Assembly: GCA_044359885.1 (NCBI GenBank)
Contig: JBIKLI010000199.1
Span: 1-8,114 of the forward strand
Source: CAIOSQ01 sp044359885
GTDB taxonomy: Bacteria > Pseudomonadota > Alphaproteobacteria > CACIAM-22H2
DNA length: 8,114 nt
Direction: 5' to 3'
The notes below the pieces were generated by a model, which saw nothing but the letters and a program-made list of their open reading frames with translations, searched no databases and was not told where the DNA came from. Below, piece after piece: positions 6,079 through 8,114 of this stretch. The stretch's first letter is position 1; the number at the start of each line of letters is the position of its first letter. Both the position numbers and the translations under genes were made by a program.

Positions 6079-6708
6079 ATGTTCGACCGCTCTGCGACCG
6101 CATGCCTCGCGCCGCTGCTGGGCCTCCTGGCACGGCCGATCGCGCGCGCGGGGATCGGTGCGGACGCCATCACCCTCGCCGGCTTCGTGATCGGCTGCGG
6201 CGGCGCCGTCGCGATCGCGGCCGGGCATCCCCTGGCCGGTCTGGCGCTCATCTTGGCCAGCCGGTTGCTCGACGGGCTGGACGGCGCCGTGGCGCGGCTC
6301 GGCAGGCCGACGGATCGCGGCGCCTTCCTCGACATCGCGCTCGACTTCCTGTTCTACGCCAGCGTCCCGCTGGGCTTCGCGCTTGCCGATCCCGGCGCCA
6401 ATGCGGTGGCGGCGGCCGTGCTGCTGGCAGCCTTCGTCGGCACAGGGTCGAGCTTCCTTGCCTTCGCCGTGCTGGCCGAACGCCGCGGCATCGCCAACCC
6501 GCGATTGCCGACGAAGGGCTTCTACTATCTCGGTGGCCTCACGGAGGCGACGGAGACGCTCGCCTGCTTCGCGGCGATGTGCCTGTTCCCGTCGGCCTTC
6601 GCAGTGCTGGCCCTGGGCTTCGCGACGCTTTGCGCCGTGACCATCGCGACCCGGCTCTGGGCCGGATGGCGCTTTCTGGGCGACGCGCCGCCCGGAACGC
6701 AGCCATGA
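6079..6708 (+). CDS. CDP-alcohol phosphatidyltransferase family membrane protein
   Basis: Inner-membrane enzyme of the family that moves a phosphatidyl group from a CDP-linked donor to an alcohol to build phospholipids; the acceptor here is unknown. 209 residues. The family signature is present at 65-89: Asp65 and Asp68 with Gly69 (DGLDG), Ala72-Arg73, Gly81, Asp85 and Asp89, which bind the metal and the CDP group. The spacing between AR and the next G is seven residues, whereas PgsA-type enzymes have eight. About six hydrophobic segments are seen, near 30-48, 52-66, 88-103, 108-133, 160-177 and 179-195. It is not a clear PgsA, PssA or Pcs, so no symbol is given. It lies 20 bases after the flavin reductase gene. 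Its stop TGA (6706-6708) provides the first A of the A-tract that, on the other strand, is the U-run of the groEL terminator. Confidence 0.88.
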   Translation: MFDRSATACLAPLLGLLARPIARAGIGADAITLAGFVIGCGGAVAIAAGHPLAGLALILASRLLDGLDGAVARLGRPTDRGAFLDIALDFLFYASVPLGFALADPGANAVAAAVLLAAFVGTGSSFLAFAVLAERRGIANPRLPTKGFYYLGGLTEATETLACFAAMCLFPSAFAVLALGFATLCAVTIATRLWAGWRFLGDAPPGTQP

Positions 6709-6736
6709 AAAAGGGCGGGGCCCGAAGGCCCCGCCC
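6708..6736 (-). terminator. Rho-independent terminator of groEL with UUCG loop
   Basis: On the minus strand a perfect 10-base-pair stem (GGGCGGGGCC at 6736-6727 with its complement at 6722-6713) is closed by TTCG, giving a C(UUCG)G tetraloop, and is followed by TTTTT (6712-6708). It lies 35 bases past the groEL stop. Read on the plus strand the same stem has a weak downstream U-run (CGTTCTCT), so it may also slow transcripts from the convergent phosphatidyltransferase gene. Confidence 0.9.
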
Positions 6737-6756
6737 CGTTCTCTCGGCGGAAATCC

Positions 6757-6771
6757 GATCCGGTCGACGGA

Positions 6772-6773
<2 letters not shown>
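6757..6773. repeat. Small inverted repeat across the groEL stop codon
   Basis: GATCCG (6757-6762) and CGGATC (6768-6773) can pair as a six-base-pair stem around GTCGA. The right arm includes two bases of the groEL stop codon (6772-6774). No U-tract follows, so it is not a terminator by itself; it could be an accessory 3' hairpin or chance. Confidence 0.35.

Positions 6774-8114
<1,341 letters not shown>

Noticed and set aside
4910..6133. 407-residue minus-strand open frame opposite folC and the flavin reductase gene
   Set aside because: Antisense to two recognised genes, ends in a long Arg/Ala/Pro run and shows no domain.

Overview
This is a high-GC (roughly 70% by eye), gene-dense bacterial chromosome segment. 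Gene order and protein style point to an alphaproteobacterium: pyrF-trpF-trpB-trpA-accD-folC is an arrangement known from that class, and GroEL ends in a Gly/Met tail closing in MDF. I cannot name a genus. No phage, transposon, CRISPR, tRNA or rRNA signal was seen, and the coding style is uniform, so this reads as core housekeeping DNA.

Plus strand, bases 1-5376: the 3' part of pyrF (pyrimidine synthesis), then trpF, trpB and trpA (last steps of tryptophan synthesis), accD (carboxyltransferase subunit of acetyl-CoA carboxylase) and folC (folate polyglutamylation). The genes are very tightly packed. Three junctions (pyrF/trpF, trpF excluded from trpB, trpB/trpA, accD/folC) are 4-base stop/start overlaps of the form nTGA, where the downstream gene starts with GTG, GTG and CTG respectively. 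The one sizeable gap in the operon, 55 bases before trpB, holds a promoter-like sequence placed so that trpB mRNA could be leaderless.

Plus strand, bases 5405-6708: a flavin-reductase-fold (FMN-binding split barrel) protein that best fits a TTG start, and a small membrane CDP-alcohol phosphatidyltransferase. Their exact substrates cannot be read from the sequence.

Minus strand, bases 8114-6772: the C-terminal ~446 residues of chaperonin GroEL, convergent with the plus-strand genes. The 63-base gap between the two stops holds a strong hairpin terminator with a UUCG loop; its U-tract, on the groEL strand, runs to the stop codon of the opposing gene.

No gene-free stretch exceeds 300 bases; the longest are 55 and 63 bases. 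I found no novel multi-gene system. The points most worth a second look are the non-ATG starts (notably CTG for folC), the possible leaderless trpB transcript, and a marked excess of the octamer GCGATCGC.
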